This document shows positions 39,929-49,940 of a DNA stretch of 64,000 bases, in pieces (the stretch's first letter is position 1; each line of letters starts with the position of its first letter). The notes below the pieces were generated by a model. That model did no database searches. It was not told the DNA's origin and was given only the letters and a program-made list of their open reading frames with translations. This DNA is from Faecalibacillus faecis. Lineage in GTDB: Bacteria; Bacillota_I; Bacilli_A; Erysipelotrichales; Coprobacillaceae. The position numbers and the translations under genes are program-made. The stretch covers positions 1 to 64,000 of the forward strand of contig NZ_PYLP01000011.1 in assembly GCF_003024675.1 (NCBI RefSeq), read 5' to 3'.

Positions 39929-40597
39929 TTAATCTGGATTTTCCATCATTATCAAGATAGATGATAATGTAACAAATACCAATGTTTGAATACATCCTGA
40001 AAAAATATCAAAGTAACAATGCAACACTGGTGCAATAATTGGTCCTAAGAAGTTAAAGTTAATAATAAAACTTGATAAGAACCCAGTAAATTGATAAACC
40101 AAATACATAAGTATTGATCCACTTAAGATATTCCCAAACAAACGCATTGATAACGAAATCAATGGCGAAAGAATACTTAATAAGTTTGTTGGTGGCCAAA
40201 CGGCACCCCAAATATAGGATAATAATCCTTGTTTCTTGATTGCATTAAACTGAATTAAACAGAAAGTAATTGTTGTTAATGCAAGAGTAATAGAATAGTT
40301 TGAAGTTGGTGCTTCAAATCCTATTAATCCACTTAAGTTTGCAATAACTAAATAAATAAAAAGCATTGCAAAATAAGGATAATAATTCTTTTCAAATTTC
40401 TTAGGCATAATACTCTTTAAATAGTCATAAACCATTTTAATTCCTGTTTCTACAACCAAAACAACCCCTTTTGGTCGTGCTGTAGGATCAGCAGTCGCAA
40501 ATTTCTTACCAGCATAAACAAAGAATATACCCATACATAGCATAATAAATAATGAAAAGATCAATTCTACTTGTAAAGAATCTAAGAAGTTACTCAC
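39929..40597 (-). CDS. atpB: Fo ATP synthase subunit a
   Basis: 222 residues, several membrane helices. It forms the ion half-channels next to the c-ring. The essential arginine lies in LISLSMRLFGNILSG. The start is GTG after AAGGAGGTG and overlaps the atpI stop by 4 bases (GTGA). The protein is on the short side for the family but complete. Confidence 0.95.
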   Translation of the reverse strand: MSNFLDSLQVELIFSLFIMLCMGIFFVYAGKKFATADPTARPKGVVLVVETGIKMVYDYLKSIMPKKFEKNYYPYFAMLFIYLVIANLSGLIGFEAPTSNYSITLALTTITFCLIQFNAIKKQGLLSYIWGAVWPPTNLLSILSPLISLSMRLFGNILSGSILMYLVYQFTGFLSSFIINFNFLGPIIAPVLHCYFDIFSGCIQTLVFVTLSSILIMMENPD

Positions 40598-40959
40598 TCT
40601 TTCACCTCCTTCATTTGATAACTCACAATATAAATCGTTATTTTAATCACCATGTAACCAAAGAGAACTCCTATGAGATTAAACCACTTTGGTATAAAAA
40701 TAGCAATTAAAAAACCAATTGCATAAATAGCAAGTTTGACTATATTTAATAAGATAATTAAACTTGTTGATTTCTTTAAGTTTAATATCATATCAGACGT
40801 GATAATAATAACATAAAAAATTGCAAGATTAAATAAATATCCTAGCAAAAAGCCAAGTGGATAGCTGACTGATTTCATGATAAATCCAACAATTAAAAAA
40901 ATCACAAACCCAATCAAAAATATAAGTGCCGATCGTTTCAAAACTAACTTTTCATTCAT
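40594..40959 (-). CDS. atpI: ATP synthase subunit I (AtpI-like)
   Basis: A 121-residue protein with four hydrophobic segments, placed directly before atpB like the AtpI proteins that help c-ring assembly. Sequence conservation in this family is low, so the name rests on position and topology. Its ATG overlaps the stop of the small membrane gene upstream. Confidence 0.85.
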   Translation of the reverse strand: MNEKLVLKRSALIFLIGFVIFLIVGFIMKSVSYPLGFLLGYLFNLAIFYVIIITSDMILNLKKSTSLIILLNIVKLAIYAIGFLIAIFIPKWFNLIGVLFGYMVIKITIYIVSYQMKEVKE

Positions 40960-41159
40960 GACTGTCCACCTTTTAATAAAATTCTCATCACTTCTATAAA
41001 CGCTAAAATAAGAAAGACTAGCGTCATTAAAGGACGGGTTGATAATATATCATCCAAATATAAACCCAATATGACACCAGCCATAAAAGTTCCAAATATT
41101 TTTCCTGATAATGTCAAAGCATAAATCAAATCTTTAAAAAGCTTTTCTTTATTATTCAT
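40956..41159 (-). CDS. Small two-helix membrane protein, AtpZ-like
   Basis: 67 residues with two membrane helices: [18 protein letters not shown], which has the Gly-rich pattern and LD pair of AtpZ-type proteins, and [17 protein letters not shown]. Its place before atpI supports an assembly or ion-handling role for the ATP synthase. It starts at 41159 inside the end of upp, with an 8-base overlap and no strong binding site, so translation is probably coupled to upp. A longer frame reaching 41219 lies wholly within upp, and I rejected it. Confidence 0.8.
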   Translation of the reverse strand: MNNKEKLFKDLIYALTLSGKIFGTFMAGVILGLYLDDILSTRPLMTLVFLILAFIEVMRILLKGGQS

Positions 41160-41778
41160 CTGTACCAAATAGACGATCTCCGGCATCACCAAGTCCAGGA
41201 ACAATATAACCATGTTCATTTAATTTTTCATCTAATGATGCAAGGGTAATATCTACATCAGGATGTGCTTCTTGAATAGCTTTAACACCTTCAGGAGCTC
41301 CTACAAGACAAACAAGTTGAATATTTTTTGCTCCTCTTTGTTTGATGTTTTCAATTGCCATATTGGCACTTCCACCTGTTGCAAGCATTGGATCTAAAAC
41401 AATCACAAGTGCATCTTCTAAACCTTTTGGAAATTTAGCATAGTATTCACGTGGAATAAGTGTTTCTTCATCTCTTTCCATTCCAATATGCCCAATTTTA
41501 GCTGTTGGAATAATATCTCTAAAACCATCAACCAAACCAATTCCTGCACGTAAAATTGGTGCTAAAATAATTTGTTGATCCATTTCTTTTCCCAGCATAG
41601 CACAAACTGGTGTTTCAATTGCTTTATCTTTTAAAGAAACATGACGTGTAACTTCAAATGCCATAAGTTTTGCAATTTCATCTAAGTTTTGTTTAAAGAT
41701 ATAAGTTGATGTATTTTTATCACGCATGATTGTTAATTTGTGTTGAATTAAAGCATGATCTAATATTGTTACTGACAT
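41152..41778 (-). CDS. upp: Uracil phosphoribosyltransferase
   Basis: 208 residues. It makes UMP from uracil and PRPP (pyrimidine salvage). The [29 protein letters not shown] stretch and the PRPP loop [11 protein letters not shown] are diagnostic. AGGAGG precedes the ATG. It sits between glyA and the atp genes, as in Bacillus. Confidence 0.96.
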   Translation of the reverse strand: MSVTILDHALIQHKLTIMRDKNTSTYIFKQNLDEIAKLMAFEVTRHVSLKDKAIETPVCAMLGKEMDQQIILAPILRAGIGLVDGFRDIIPTAKIGHIGMERDEETLIPREYYAKFPKGLEDALVIVLDPMLATGGSANMAIENIKQRGAKNIQLVCLVGAPEGVKAIQEAHPDVDITLASLDEKLNEHGYIVPGLGDAGDRLFGTDE

Positions 41779-41788
41779 ATTTGTCCTC

Positions 41789-43027
41789 CTAGATATATTT
41801 AATATTTGAATACATTGTGACCTTTTCAGTAAGTTTAGCTACTCGTTTTAAACATTCTTCTTTAATTTCATCTGTTTCTTCATTTTTTAAACGATACGCA
41901 ATAATTCTTGCAACTTCTTCAAAGTCTTCTTCTTTGAATCCTTTTGTTGTCATTGCTGGTGTTCCAATGCGAATTCCTGATGCTTTAAATGGTTTTTCTG
42001 TATCGAAGGGAATTGCATTTTTATTAGCTGTAATATTGATTTCATCAAGTAGACGTTGTGCTTTTTTACCAGAAATACCACAACTTGCTTTTACATCAAC
42101 AAGTAACAAGTGATTATCTGTTCCTCCAGCAACAAGTCTGAAACCTTCTTCTTTAAAGACTTTTTCCATTGCTTTTGCATTTTTAATAATTTGTTTGGCA
42201 TATTCTTTAAATTCAGGTTGTTGAACTTCATAGAAACATTGTGCTTTTGCTGCAATAATGTGCATAAGTGGTCCCCCTTGCATACCTGGGAAGACAGCAC
42301 GATCAATATCTGCCGCAAATTCTTTTTTACACATGATAACACCACCACGTGGACCTCTTAATGTTTTATGTGTTGTTGTAGTAACAATGTCTGCATATGG
42401 AAATGGTGAAGGATGAACACCTGCAGCAACAAGACCAGCGATATGGGCCATATCTACCATAAATAATGCTCCATTATCATGAGCTACTTTGGCCATAAAT
42501 TCAAAATCAATGATTCTACTATAAGCACTTGCTCCGGCAACAACTAGTTTTGGTTTAATTTCTTCTACTTTCTTTTTATATTCTTCATAATCAATTGTTT
42601 CTGTTTCTTTTGAAACACCATAGCTATAAAATTCATAGTTAATTCCTGAAAAGTTCAATGGATGCCCGTGTGTTAAATGTCCCCCATCTGCAAGTGACAT
42701 TCCTAACACTTTATCTCCATGTTGTAATAAAGCTAAGTAAACTGCTGTATTGGCTTGCGCTCCACTATGTGGTTGAACATTAGCATGTTCAGCACCATAA
42801 ATTTCACAAATTCTTTTTCTTGCAAGCTCTTCTACTTCATCAACAAATTGACATCCCCCATAATATCTTTTTGCTGGATATCCTTCGGCATATTTATTTG
42901 TTAGAACTGATCCCGCTAATTCTAACACTTCTTCAGATACAAAGTTTTCTGAAGCAATTAATTCAATGTTACTTCTTTGTCTATTTAATTCTCTTTCTAC
43001 GCTTTCAAATAATAGTTTATCCTTCAT
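41789..43027 (-). CDS. glyA: Serine hydroxymethyltransferase
   Basis: 412 residues. It interconverts serine and glycine with tetrahydrofolate, the main source of one-carbon units. It is a PLP enzyme; the lysine lies in [13 protein letters not shown], and [11 protein letters not shown] and GTPAMTTKG are also typical. A ribosome binding site (AAGGAG) lies before the ATG. Confidence 0.97.
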   Translation of the reverse strand: MKDKLLFESVERELNRQRSNIELIASENFVSEEVLELAGSVLTNKYAEGYPAKRYYGGCQFVDEVEELARKRICEIYGAEHANVQPHSGAQANTAVYLALLQHGDKVLGMSLADGGHLTHGHPLNFSGINYEFYSYGVSKETETIDYEEYKKKVEEIKPKLVVAGASAYSRIIDFEFMAKVAHDNGALFMVDMAHIAGLVAAGVHPSPFPYADIVTTTTHKTLRGPRGGVIMCKKEFAADIDRAVFPGMQGGPLMHIIAAKAQCFYEVQQPEFKEYAKQIIKNAKAMEKVFKEEGFRLVAGGTDNHLLLVDVKASCGISGKKAQRLLDEINITANKNAIPFDTEKPFKASGIRIGTPAMTTKGFKEEDFEEVARIIAYRLKNEETDEIKEECLKRVAKLTEKVTMYSNIKYI

Positions 43028-43033
43028 ATTTAT

Positions 43034-43474
43034 TTACTCCTTTTCCAAAGCCATCATTTTTTGAATTCTTGCTTCATGTCTTCCGCCTTCATATTCGCTT
43101 TCAAGCCATGCATGTAAGATTTCTAAAGCAAGTCCTTCTCCAATAACACGTTGTCCCATTGCTAACATGTTAGAGTCATTATGTTGACGAGTTGCCTTTG
43201 CACTAAATACATCGTGGCATAAAGAACAACGAATTCCATCAACTTTATTGGCTGTAATACTTACACCAATACCTGTTCCACATACGACAACCCCCTTGTC
43301 GCACGATCCTGAAGCAACTGCCTTTGCTGCCTTTGAAGCAAAATCTGGATAATCACAACTATCTTCTGTGTATGTACCAAAATCTTCTACTTCATAACCA
43401 TTTTTTTCCAAATCATCTTTTAATACATTTTTTAATCTAAGACCTCCATGGTCACATGCCATTGCAATTTTCAC
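43034..43474 (-). CDS. rpiB: Ribose-5-phosphate isomerase B-type
   Basis: 146 residues of the RpiB/LacAB family. It has IAMACDHGG at the start, VVCGTGIGVSITANK and HDVFSAKATRQHNDSNMLAMG with the active-site region. It interconverts ribose- and ribulose-5-phosphate. It starts with GTG, with GGGAGG upstream, overlapping the tsaC stop by a GTGA arrangement. Confidence 0.93.
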   Translation of the reverse strand: MKIAMACDHGGLRLKNVLKDDLEKNGYEVEDFGTYTEDSCDYPDFASKAAKAVASGSCDKGVVVCGTGIGVSITANKVDGIRCSLCHDVFSAKATRQHNDSNMLAMGQRVIGEGLALEILHAWLESEYEGGRHEARIQKMMALEKE

Positions 43475-44073
43475 TTTAATACCTCCCTAATCTCTTCTTC
43501 TTGAATACAACCTTGACGTAATATTGTTACATCCTCATCAACTTTGATGACTGTACTTGCACGTGTATTTTTACATTTTCCTTTAACAATCATCTTAATT
43601 TTTCCTTTAAATTGTTTATAGACTTCTTGATCATTCAACAATGTTTCTTGACCAGAAATATTAGCACTTGTTACAAGCATTGGTCCTACTTCTTTTAAAA
43701 GCTTTAAAACAAAAGGATCATCAGGAATACGAATACCAATCGTATCGTATCCTGCCGTAAAGTCATCTGATAAAATTGATTTCTTTTTTAAAACAAGGGT
43801 AATCATTCCTGGCATAAAATGATCTATCAACTTTTGAGCATTTTCATTTACATAAGCATATTTTTCAATATCTTTAGGATCATAGATCATTAAAGATATT
43901 GCCTTGCTATGACTTCTGTGCTTTATTTCATAGATTTTTTCTAATGCTTCTAAATGAGAAAATTTTACGCCTAAACCAAAAACGGTCTCAGTAGGAAAAG
44001 CCACAACCTCGTCATGATTTAATAAGTCAATAACTTCGTTTATGTTTTCTTTTTCCACTAAAACCGTTTCCAT
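43471..44073 (-). CDS. tsaC: L-threonylcarbamoyladenylate synthase (Sua5/YrdC family)
   Basis: 200 residues. It makes threonylcarbamoyl-AMP, the intermediate for the t6A tRNA modification. FPTETVFGLGV, KHRSHSKAISLMI and TSANISGQ are the family signatures. It is the first gene of the rpiB-glyA-upp-atp transcription unit, matching the ywlC...atp order of Bacillus. A TATAAT (minus strand, 44095-44100) lies about 22 bases upstream of the start and AATGAGGTGG is the binding site. Confidence 0.93.
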   Translation of the reverse strand: METVLVEKENINEVIDLLNHDEVVAFPTETVFGLGVKFSHLEALEKIYEIKHRSHSKAISLMIYDPKDIEKYAYVNENAQKLIDHFMPGMITLVLKKKSILSDDFTAGYDTIGIRIPDDPFVLKLLKEVGPMLVTSANISGQETLLNDQEVYKQFKGKIKMIVKGKCKNTRASTVIKVDEDVTILRQGCIQEEEIREVLK

Positions 44074-44234
44074 GATTCCACCTCATTTTGTGATATTATA
44101 CTATTTTATGAAATAAAATGGTAGTCTTACTCATAGAATTATTGGATGTTTTCTTTTTATTTAGTATCATTTTCCCATTATTTTTACTATTTTCCCATTT
44201 GGTATCTAAATCTTTTAAACTTTATTAATATAAT

Positions 44235-44408
44235 GGAGAAATCTCTACTAACTTAATCGTTTCACTTACCAACACAATCATTGAAAATATGACATAGTCT
44301 AAACACGTTAGAAGTATTTTCAATTTTATAGAGATTTTCTTGCGTGTTTAAAAGGAGGGAACAAAGGGGAATAAAAAACAACTCAGCATTTAGCCGAGTT
44401 GTTTTTTT
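44235..44408. ncRNA. Candidate structured RNA element in the tsaC / glycan-cluster gap
   Basis: The 333-base gap 44074-44406 has no gene. Its right half is strongly structured. AGAAATCTCTA (44237-44247) pairs with TAGAGATTTTCT (44329-44340) with one bulge. ATTGAAAATA (44280-44289) pairs perfectly with TATTTTCAAT (44315-44324). At the tip TCTAA/TTAGA closes an ACACG loop (44303-44307) that is complementary to CGTGT (44343-44347), just past the closing stem: a possible pseudoknot. A purine-rich GGAGGG...GGGG tract and a bidirectional terminator follow. A TATAAT at 44229-44234 could start a plus-strand RNA. The strand and function are unknown. Confidence 0.45.
44373..44408. terminator. Bidirectional terminator at the end of the glycan cluster
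   Basis: AAACAACTC-A-GC and GC-C-GAGTTGTTT (44376-44404) with an ATTTA loop, with A-run and T-run on both sides. It ends the minus-strand glycan operon and could also end a plus-strand RNA from the candidate element. Confidence 0.88.
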
Positions 44409-45339
44409 ATTTTAAATTATCCTCTTTGACAATATAGACCGGTCTGTTCTTTGTTTCTAAATAAATCTTTGATAAGTATTCTCCAACAATACCTACACAG
44501 AATATTTGAATTCCACCAATTAATGTAATGATACATACAAGAGATGGCCATCCACTTGTTGGATCATTAAAGATAAGTGTTCTTACAATAATGAAAATAA
44601 TAAAGATAAACGCTACTAATAACATCAACATTCCCACAACAGAAGCTATTGCAAGTGGTGCTGTTGAAAAAGCAACAACGCCATCAATGGCATAAAGAAG
44701 TAGTTTCCAAAATGACCACTTTGTTTCTCCTGCAACTCTTTCAACGTTTTCAAACTCGATCCATTTTGTTTGATAACCTACCCAACCAAATAATCCTTTT
44801 GAAAAACGATTGTATTCTTTCATTTCTAATAATGAATTAACAAATTGTCTTGTCATAAGACGATAGTCTCTCGCTCCATCCATTAATTCCGTATCAGATA
44901 TTTTATTCATGATTTTATAGAACATTCTTGCAAAGAAGGAACGGATTGGTGGTTCACCTTTTCTTGTTACCCTTCTTGTTGCTGCACTGTCATATCCTTC
45001 TTCCTTGATTGCTTTAAACATCTCAGGAAGTAATCTTGGTGGATCTTGTAAATCTGCATCCATTAAGCAGACATAATCTCCTGTACTGTTTTCAAAACCA
45101 GCATACATAGCTGATTCTTTTCCAAAATTTCTTGAAAATGAGATATATTTGACTCTTTCATCTTTAGAGGCAAGTTCTTTAATAACTTCCAATGTTTTAT
45201 CTTTGGATCCATCATTAATAAATAATAATTCAAAACCTACTTCTTTCATCTCATTCATTACTCTACTCATTTCTTCATAGTAGTAATGTAATGCTTCTTG
45301 TTCGTTATAACATGGTACAATAACTGTTATTTTTTCCAT
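44407..45339 (-). CDS. GtrB/DPM-type polyprenyl-phosphate glycosyltransferase (GT2)
   Basis: 310 residues. The GT2 domain is cytoplasmic (ITVIVPCYNEQEAL, then FINDGSKDKT and CLMDADLQDPP), followed by two membrane helices near residues 235-300 (LAIASVVGMLMLLVAFIFIIF). Members put glucose, GlcNAc or a related sugar on undecaprenyl phosphate. With GtrA and a GT-C transferase they make a three-part system for side-chain sugars added outside. The ATG at 45339 is chosen next to the gtrA-like stop; an ATG four codons earlier is possible. Confidence 0.9.
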   Translation of the reverse strand: MEKITVIVPCYNEQEALHYYYEEMSRVMNEMKEVGFELLFINDGSKDKTLEVIKELASKDERVKYISFSRNFGKESAMYAGFENSTGDYVCLMDADLQDPPRLLPEMFKAIKEEGYDSAATRRVTRKGEPPIRSFFARMFYKIMNKISDTELMDGARDYRLMTRQFVNSLLEMKEYNRFSKGLFGWVGYQTKWIEFENVERVAGETKWSFWKLLLYAIDGVVAFSTAPLAIASVVGMLMLLVAFIFIIFIIVRTLIFNDPTSGWPSLVCIITLIGGIQIFCVGIVGEYLSKIYLETKNRPVYIVKEDNLK

Positions 45340-45340
45340 T

Positions 45341-45742
45341 TTATTCACCATCCTTTTTAAAGATAAATAATTTACTTAATACATAATTTGCGATAATAAC
45401 AAATATATTAGCAACAATCTTTGCAATAAAATCTGGGAGTATTTGGAAATTGACAGTTACATACATAAATCCCATATCCAGTGCTCCTGTAGCAAGTCTT
45501 GCACTAAAGAAAGAAATCATTTCTTTTAAAATGTGATCACTCTTACTTTCAAATACATATTTTCTATTTGTCACATAAGCAAATAATACTGATAAAAACC
45601 AGGCTGCAATATTTGCAATTAAATAATTAATTTTTAAACAATCTGCAGCCACATAATAAACAACAATATTTACAACTGTTGTTAAAACACCAAATACTAA
45701 ATACATGATGACTTCTTTATATTTTAAAATCAAATCTTTCAA
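45341..45742 (-). CDS. GtrA-family membrane protein
   Basis: 133 residues with four membrane helices and the GtrA pattern (VMYLVFGVLTTVVNIVVYY, then FLSVLFAYVTNRKYVF). GtrA proteins are thought to flip polyprenyl-phosphate sugars across the membrane. It sits between a GtrB-type gene and membrane transferases, fitting that role. Its start overlaps the upstream gene's stop by 4 bases. Confidence 0.9.
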   Translation of the reverse strand: MKDLILKYKEVIMYLVFGVLTTVVNIVVYYVAADCLKINYLIANIAAWFLSVLFAYVTNRKYVFESKSDHILKEMISFFSARLATGALDMGFMYVTVNFQILPDFIAKIVANIFVIIANYVLSKLFIFKKDGE

Positions 45743-47334
45743 AACAAACTCCCCCTAACAATCAAATGAAGTAACACAGTTGATCCAAATAACAAAGCTA
45801 TATATTTAAATGAATCTAACTTCCACAACATCTTTATCGTTCCAAAAACACCTTGATGCCTTTCTAAATTCAAAATACCATCTGCTATCTCGTCTGTCAT
45901 ATCCATAAGTCCCTTTACACAATAAGGAATCAACAAAACAAAATACGTAATTGTATATTGCCCTTTAGCTTCCCAAAATAAGTGAAAAATAAATCCACCA
46001 ATAAAAATCATAGGTAACAATAATCTATGCAATGGCATTTGACGACCTGTATAGTAAATATAAGCAAGTGTTCCTAAAAAGACAATAGATTCAAATATAT
46101 TAAATATTTCATAATACAAATCCCCGTGAATATAAAAATCAGAATACCGCAGGATCCACGTACCTTGAAAATCTGGATTACACCATTGTGAAACTGTTTT
46201 CCTATAAAAAAAGTCAAGACACTCTTTTGGATGTTGTAAATAATAAATAAGTGTATTTTTTAAATCATTTTTTACTTGTGCACTTGCTTGTTCACTATCA
46301 CAATTATTATCTGTGTAAACATTCCAGTTATAGCCGTTCCACCAACCCGGTGCATCAGGAGAATCTTGTAGTCCCATTTCAACATAGGCGAGCATCGGTA
46401 CACCTTTGCCTAATTCAATTCCTGTAATACTTTTTACTAAGTAATTTGGAATAAAGCTTGAAGCAAAGTATGCTGGAACTAAAACAAGAAATAAGATAAA
46501 TGAACGATAGTGTTTGTTTAAAATAATATCAAATAAAATAAATATAATCATTGCGACAAAGACAATCAAATAATTTGATTTAAACATCATGGCCAGTGTT
46601 ATAGATCCAACACTAAGCAAGATATCTTTTGTTTTTCGATCCTCAAAATATTTATATCCTGATAAAATTGCATACATAGAAAAAGCATGACCAAAGATAT
46701 TACCATAGACAAAGGTAACATACCAAGTCAGTGGTAAAAATAGAATAAGAAAACCAAATGTCCATTGTTCTATTTCATCATTACTAAAACTAATCATTGA
46801 GATCTTACAAATGCAATAATAGCTTAAAATAAGACCCAAAACATTTAAGAATTGGAAAACATGATAATTATTATCTCCAAAAATAAAAGATAAATAATAT
46901 AAAATTATTACTATTCCTGCTTGATTTGTACATTTTCCCACATAACCATCTGGTAAAAAAGGCGCGTAATTCCCCTGTTTAAGTGCTGTTGCACAATTTA
47001 ATATTTCTTGTTGATCGGCAACAGGATAAATATTATGAGTAAAGATAATAATCGTAAAAATTGCTAAGAGTACAAGACAAATTCGTATAAACATTTTTCG
47101 ATTATCAATCTTTTTTTGAAGTTTATAAAATCTTCTTACAAAAAATAAAGCAACTAAAACAACAATAAAGTAAATAATCATTTTATAAGGATTATCTTCT
47201 ATAATCGTCGTACGTTCTTCTATACTTATATAAGTATTTAAAAACATACTTAAAAACGTTAAAATACCTACAATAATCGCAAATATAGCTAAAACAATAT
47301 TTCTACCTGTTTTTTTTAATCCTTCTTCATACAT
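45739..47334 (-). CDS. Polytopic membrane protein, probable GT-C glycosyltransferase (1)
   Basis: 531 residues with about eleven membrane helices. An acidic loop after the early helices (HNIYPVADQQEILNCATAL) resembles the catalytic Asp region of GT-C enzymes, which use lipid-linked sugars on the outer face. There is a large outside loop with paired cysteines and Trp-rich sequence (DAPGWWNGYNWNVYTDNN). It neighbours the GtrA/GtrB genes. I infer transfer of the GtrB-made sugar onto the wall polymer. The exact family is uncertain. Confidence 0.75.
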   Translation of the reverse strand: MYEEGLKKTGRNIVLAIFAIIVGILTFLSMFLNTYISIEERTTIIEDNPYKMIIYFIVVLVALFFVRRFYKLQKKIDNRKMFIRICLVLLAIFTIIIFTHNIYPVADQQEILNCATALKQGNYAPFLPDGYVGKCTNQAGIVIILYYLSFIFGDNNYHVFQFLNVLGLILSYYCICKISMISFSNDEIEQWTFGFLILFLPLTWYVTFVYGNIFGHAFSMYAILSGYKYFEDRKTKDILLSVGSITLAMMFKSNYLIVFVAMIIFILFDIILNKHYRSFILFLVLVPAYFASSFIPNYLVKSITGIELGKGVPMLAYVEMGLQDSPDAPGWWNGYNWNVYTDNNCDSEQASAQVKNDLKNTLIYYLQHPKECLDFFYRKTVSQWCNPDFQGTWILRYSDFYIHGDLYYEIFNIFESIVFLGTLAYIYYTGRQMPLHRLLLPMIFIGGFIFHLFWEAKGQYTITYFVLLIPYCVKGLMDMTDEIADGILNLERHQGVFGTIKMLWKLDSFKYIALLFGSTVLLHLIVRGSLF

Positions 47335-48347
47335 AACATTTTTCCTTTTATAAATTTCATAATATATTTATGTATTTGAAATAATAGAAACGCACATATC
47401 CCTATTATTATACAACATAATGCAAATAATTTATAACTACCAAACCATGAAATTTGTGTTAAATCGACACGTGCCATGACTTGTGCAATAATGACATGAT
47501 GAACCAAGAAAATAGCATAAGAATACTTACTAATACAGCTTGATACTTTTTGAAAGAATTTATTATCAAAGTATTTAGAAATATAAACAAGAATAAAGAA
47601 TGAACTTATTCCAACATATGTTGTTTGTAAATGATTTGACCATTGTGGCTTTAAAATCAAATTCAAAGCTAAAACAATTATAGATATAACAAGCATAGGC
47701 AGATTTACTTTCTTAATATACTTAATAAAATACATACCCATTAAAAATTCTGGCATTCTTACAAAAACAATCTTACTCATATCAAAAACACCATGATAAA
47801 AGAAAATAAATACTAAATAGATCATTGCGGTTACAACAACAGTTGCTTTAGGATACTTATTCACTCCTGTTCTTAATAAAGGAAATAACACATAGAATAA
47901 AATAATACATCCTAAAAACCACTCACCCAATATATAAAATGTTGGAACATTGGCTGCCAAATAACCATCAAAGCCAATAATCGTTAAAATAAAGTTTTTC
48001 TTAGGTGCTTGTAAAAACATTCCTTTATTTAAATAAAACAATCCTATAAACGCAATAATGTAAGCCATCCAAAACATTGGATAAAGAGATTCAAATCTCT
48101 TTTTATAAAATCTCTTATATTCTAACTTTTCTTGATATACATACATTAAAGCCGCTCCTGAAATGATAAAGAATAAAGAAACACCCCAATCGCCTATATA
48201 AATATTAAAAAATGTTGTAGATATAATGGCTTTATAAATATATTGTGCCCCTGCATAAATATATCTTGCATTAAAATGTGTCATTATAATAGAGATTGTC
48301 GCAATTGCTCGTATAAAATCTAAATAAAATAATCTTTCTTTTCGCAT
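47316..48347 (-). CDS. Membrane acyltransferase (AT3 family)
   Basis: 343 residues with about ten membrane helices. It opens with the AT3 pattern FYLDFIRAIATISIIMTHFN, which holds the family's conserved Arg and His, and has GDWGVSLFFIISGAALMY. Such enzymes add acetyl or other acyl groups to polysaccharides at the membrane. AGAGGTG lies before the ATG. It probably O-acylates the product of this cluster. The SGNH protein nearby may be its partner or remove the groups. Confidence 0.87.
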   Translation of the reverse strand: MRKERLFYLDFIRAIATISIIMTHFNARYIYAGAQYIYKAIISTTFFNIYIGDWGVSLFFIISGAALMYVYQEKLEYKRFYKKRFESLYPMFWMAYIIAFIGLFYLNKGMFLQAPKKNFILTIIGFDGYLAANVPTFYILGEWFLGCIILFYVLFPLLRTGVNKYPKATVVVTAMIYLVFIFFYHGVFDMSKIVFVRMPEFLMGMYFIKYIKKVNLPMLVISIIVLALNLILKPQWSNHLQTTYVGISSFFILVYISKYFDNKFFQKVSSCISKYSYAIFLVHHVIIAQVMARVDLTQISWFGSYKLFALCCIIIGICAFLLFQIHKYIMKFIKGKMLCMKKD

Positions 48348-48362
48348 TATATCACCTCTTGC

Positions 48363-49892
48363 CTATCCTAATTTTACAATAACAATATTATCTACTTTTT
48401 TCACTGACTCTTTATTTGGCCAAGCTGGCATATCTTTAGCGTATTCTTCTGCAATTTTTGCATCATCTTCTGATGGACATTGATAGTTAATACCTAATGT
48501 TGCCATATAATTTCTCATTAAAAAGCTTCCGTGTGTTGTCGAAAAGCTAGTTTCAAAAAATCCTCTGCCGACATATTCTAAATCTTCTAATTGATAACAA
48601 CTGTTATTCCTATTTAATCTCATACATCCTATAAATGCAATTTTTTCTTCAGGATTATAACTTCCTGTTATTTCTTCTATTCTATTTGAAATCTTCGTTG
48701 CTACAATCTCCGATTCTTTATTAGTAATGTACTCTGTATAATAGAGTCTACTTGATAAGACACTTTGTTTAAATGGTACAAGTGCCACAAGTACCATTAA
48801 AATAAGTATAGCATCTTTATTTTTTATTTTAGTTCTAATTTCTTCAAAAAGATACATACTTGAAAAACCAAGCATAAATGGATATGAAATTGCTGTTCTT
48901 TTTGTTGGTTGACCACCTAAAATAATTCCCATTAGAAATGGTGTTACCAATAAAGCACCAATAGCTAAAATATAAATGTAATATCTTTTATCATATTTTT
49001 CTTTTTTACCATAAAAAGCATTTATTACTAATAAAATTGCTAGAACAACATAAACTTTTGAATAAAATATTGTATTATCTGTTACAGTGCCCTTTATATA
49101 TTTCAAAATATTTTTTATACATTGAATAACCGGAACAGTGCCCCACGCTACTTGATCTCCTGTATATTTTGTTGCTTCAATATGCAATAAAGATAAAACA
49201 CACTTAGCTAACACAAAATAAACCACATAAGATAAGAAAAATAAAATAATATTCAAAATTATAACTTGCCATATTTTTTTAGGATTCGTTACATCTTTTC
49301 GTGATATATATAAAATAAATAAACAAATTGCAGCTGTAACATATATTGTTGTAAGTGCTTGATAAATCGAAAAAGCAATTCCACTTAAAATAACACTTAT
49401 AATCAAATAATATTTTTTGGGTGTATCTATAAAATACCTATAGGTATAAAAAAGAGAAATAGCTACAAGGTTTATACCTAATAAAACTTCTACAGCTTGC
49501 ATAACAAACCCAAGTTGTTCTGCCATGATAGGTGCTGTAAAAAAGATAGATATAAAAATCCAATAAGCATATTTATTTTTATTATTTTTTATATAATCAA
49601 AAATCATGCCCCATGTAATGATTGAAAAAATCATTAAGATAATAAGCATAAACATAGATAAAAAAGGATTATAAATGCCAACACCAAATACTTTTTTCAA
49701 ATAAACTAATGCAATTCTCCCCATAGATAACCAAGCAGTATATAAACTACTTGATACTGAAATTGCCGCTTCATTATCAATTGATGTTGCTAATGTTCCT
49801 AATTTAATTAAATAAACACTTAGAATGAAAACACTTGAAATAATTATATTGGATTTATTATTTCGAGTAAAATTCTTTATATTTTCATACAT
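48363..49892 (-). CDS. GtrC-like membrane glucosyltransferase
   Basis: 509 residues with about eleven membrane helices. SIDNEAAISVSSSLYTAWLSMGR near the N-terminus, with its D-x-E acidic pair, fits the Glucos_trans_II (GtrC-like) family, which transfers glucose or similar sugars from a polyprenyl carrier on the outside. The last 120 residues are soluble and outside (FIGCMRLNRNNSCYQ). It is one of three GT-C-type genes in the cluster. Confidence 0.8.
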   Translation of the reverse strand: MYENIKNFTRNNKSNIIISSVFILSVYLIKLGTLATSIDNEAAISVSSSLYTAWLSMGRIALVYLKKVFGVGIYNPFLSMFMLIILMIFSIITWGMIFDYIKNNKNKYAYWIFISIFFTAPIMAEQLGFVMQAVEVLLGINLVAISLFYTYRYFIDTPKKYYLIISVILSGIAFSIYQALTTIYVTAAICLFILYISRKDVTNPKKIWQVIILNIILFFLSYVVYFVLAKCVLSLLHIEATKYTGDQVAWGTVPVIQCIKNILKYIKGTVTDNTIFYSKVYVVLAILLVINAFYGKKEKYDKRYYIYILAIGALLVTPFLMGIILGGQPTKRTAISYPFMLGFSSMYLFEEIRTKIKNKDAILILMVLVALVPFKQSVLSSRLYYTEYITNKESEIVATKISNRIEEITGSYNPEEKIAFIGCMRLNRNNSCYQLEDLEYVGRGFFETSFSTTHGSFLMRNYMATLGINYQCPSEDDAKIAEEYAKDMPAWPNKESVKKVDNIVIVKLG

Positions 49893-49940
49893 TATTTACA
49901 TACATCCTTTCTACTTATATTAGATTTATTCTATTGTTTT

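Noticed and set aside
44074-44406. Folate, ZTP or T-box leader for the tsaC-glyA operon
   Set aside because: A -10 TATAAT lies at 44095-44100, so the structured part would be upstream of the mRNA. No T-box or known aptamer core is seen.
44235-44408. 6S RNA
   Set aside because: The long stem with an asymmetric bulge is reminiscent of 6S, but the bulge sizes and conserved parts do not match what I know of 6S, so I left it unnamed.
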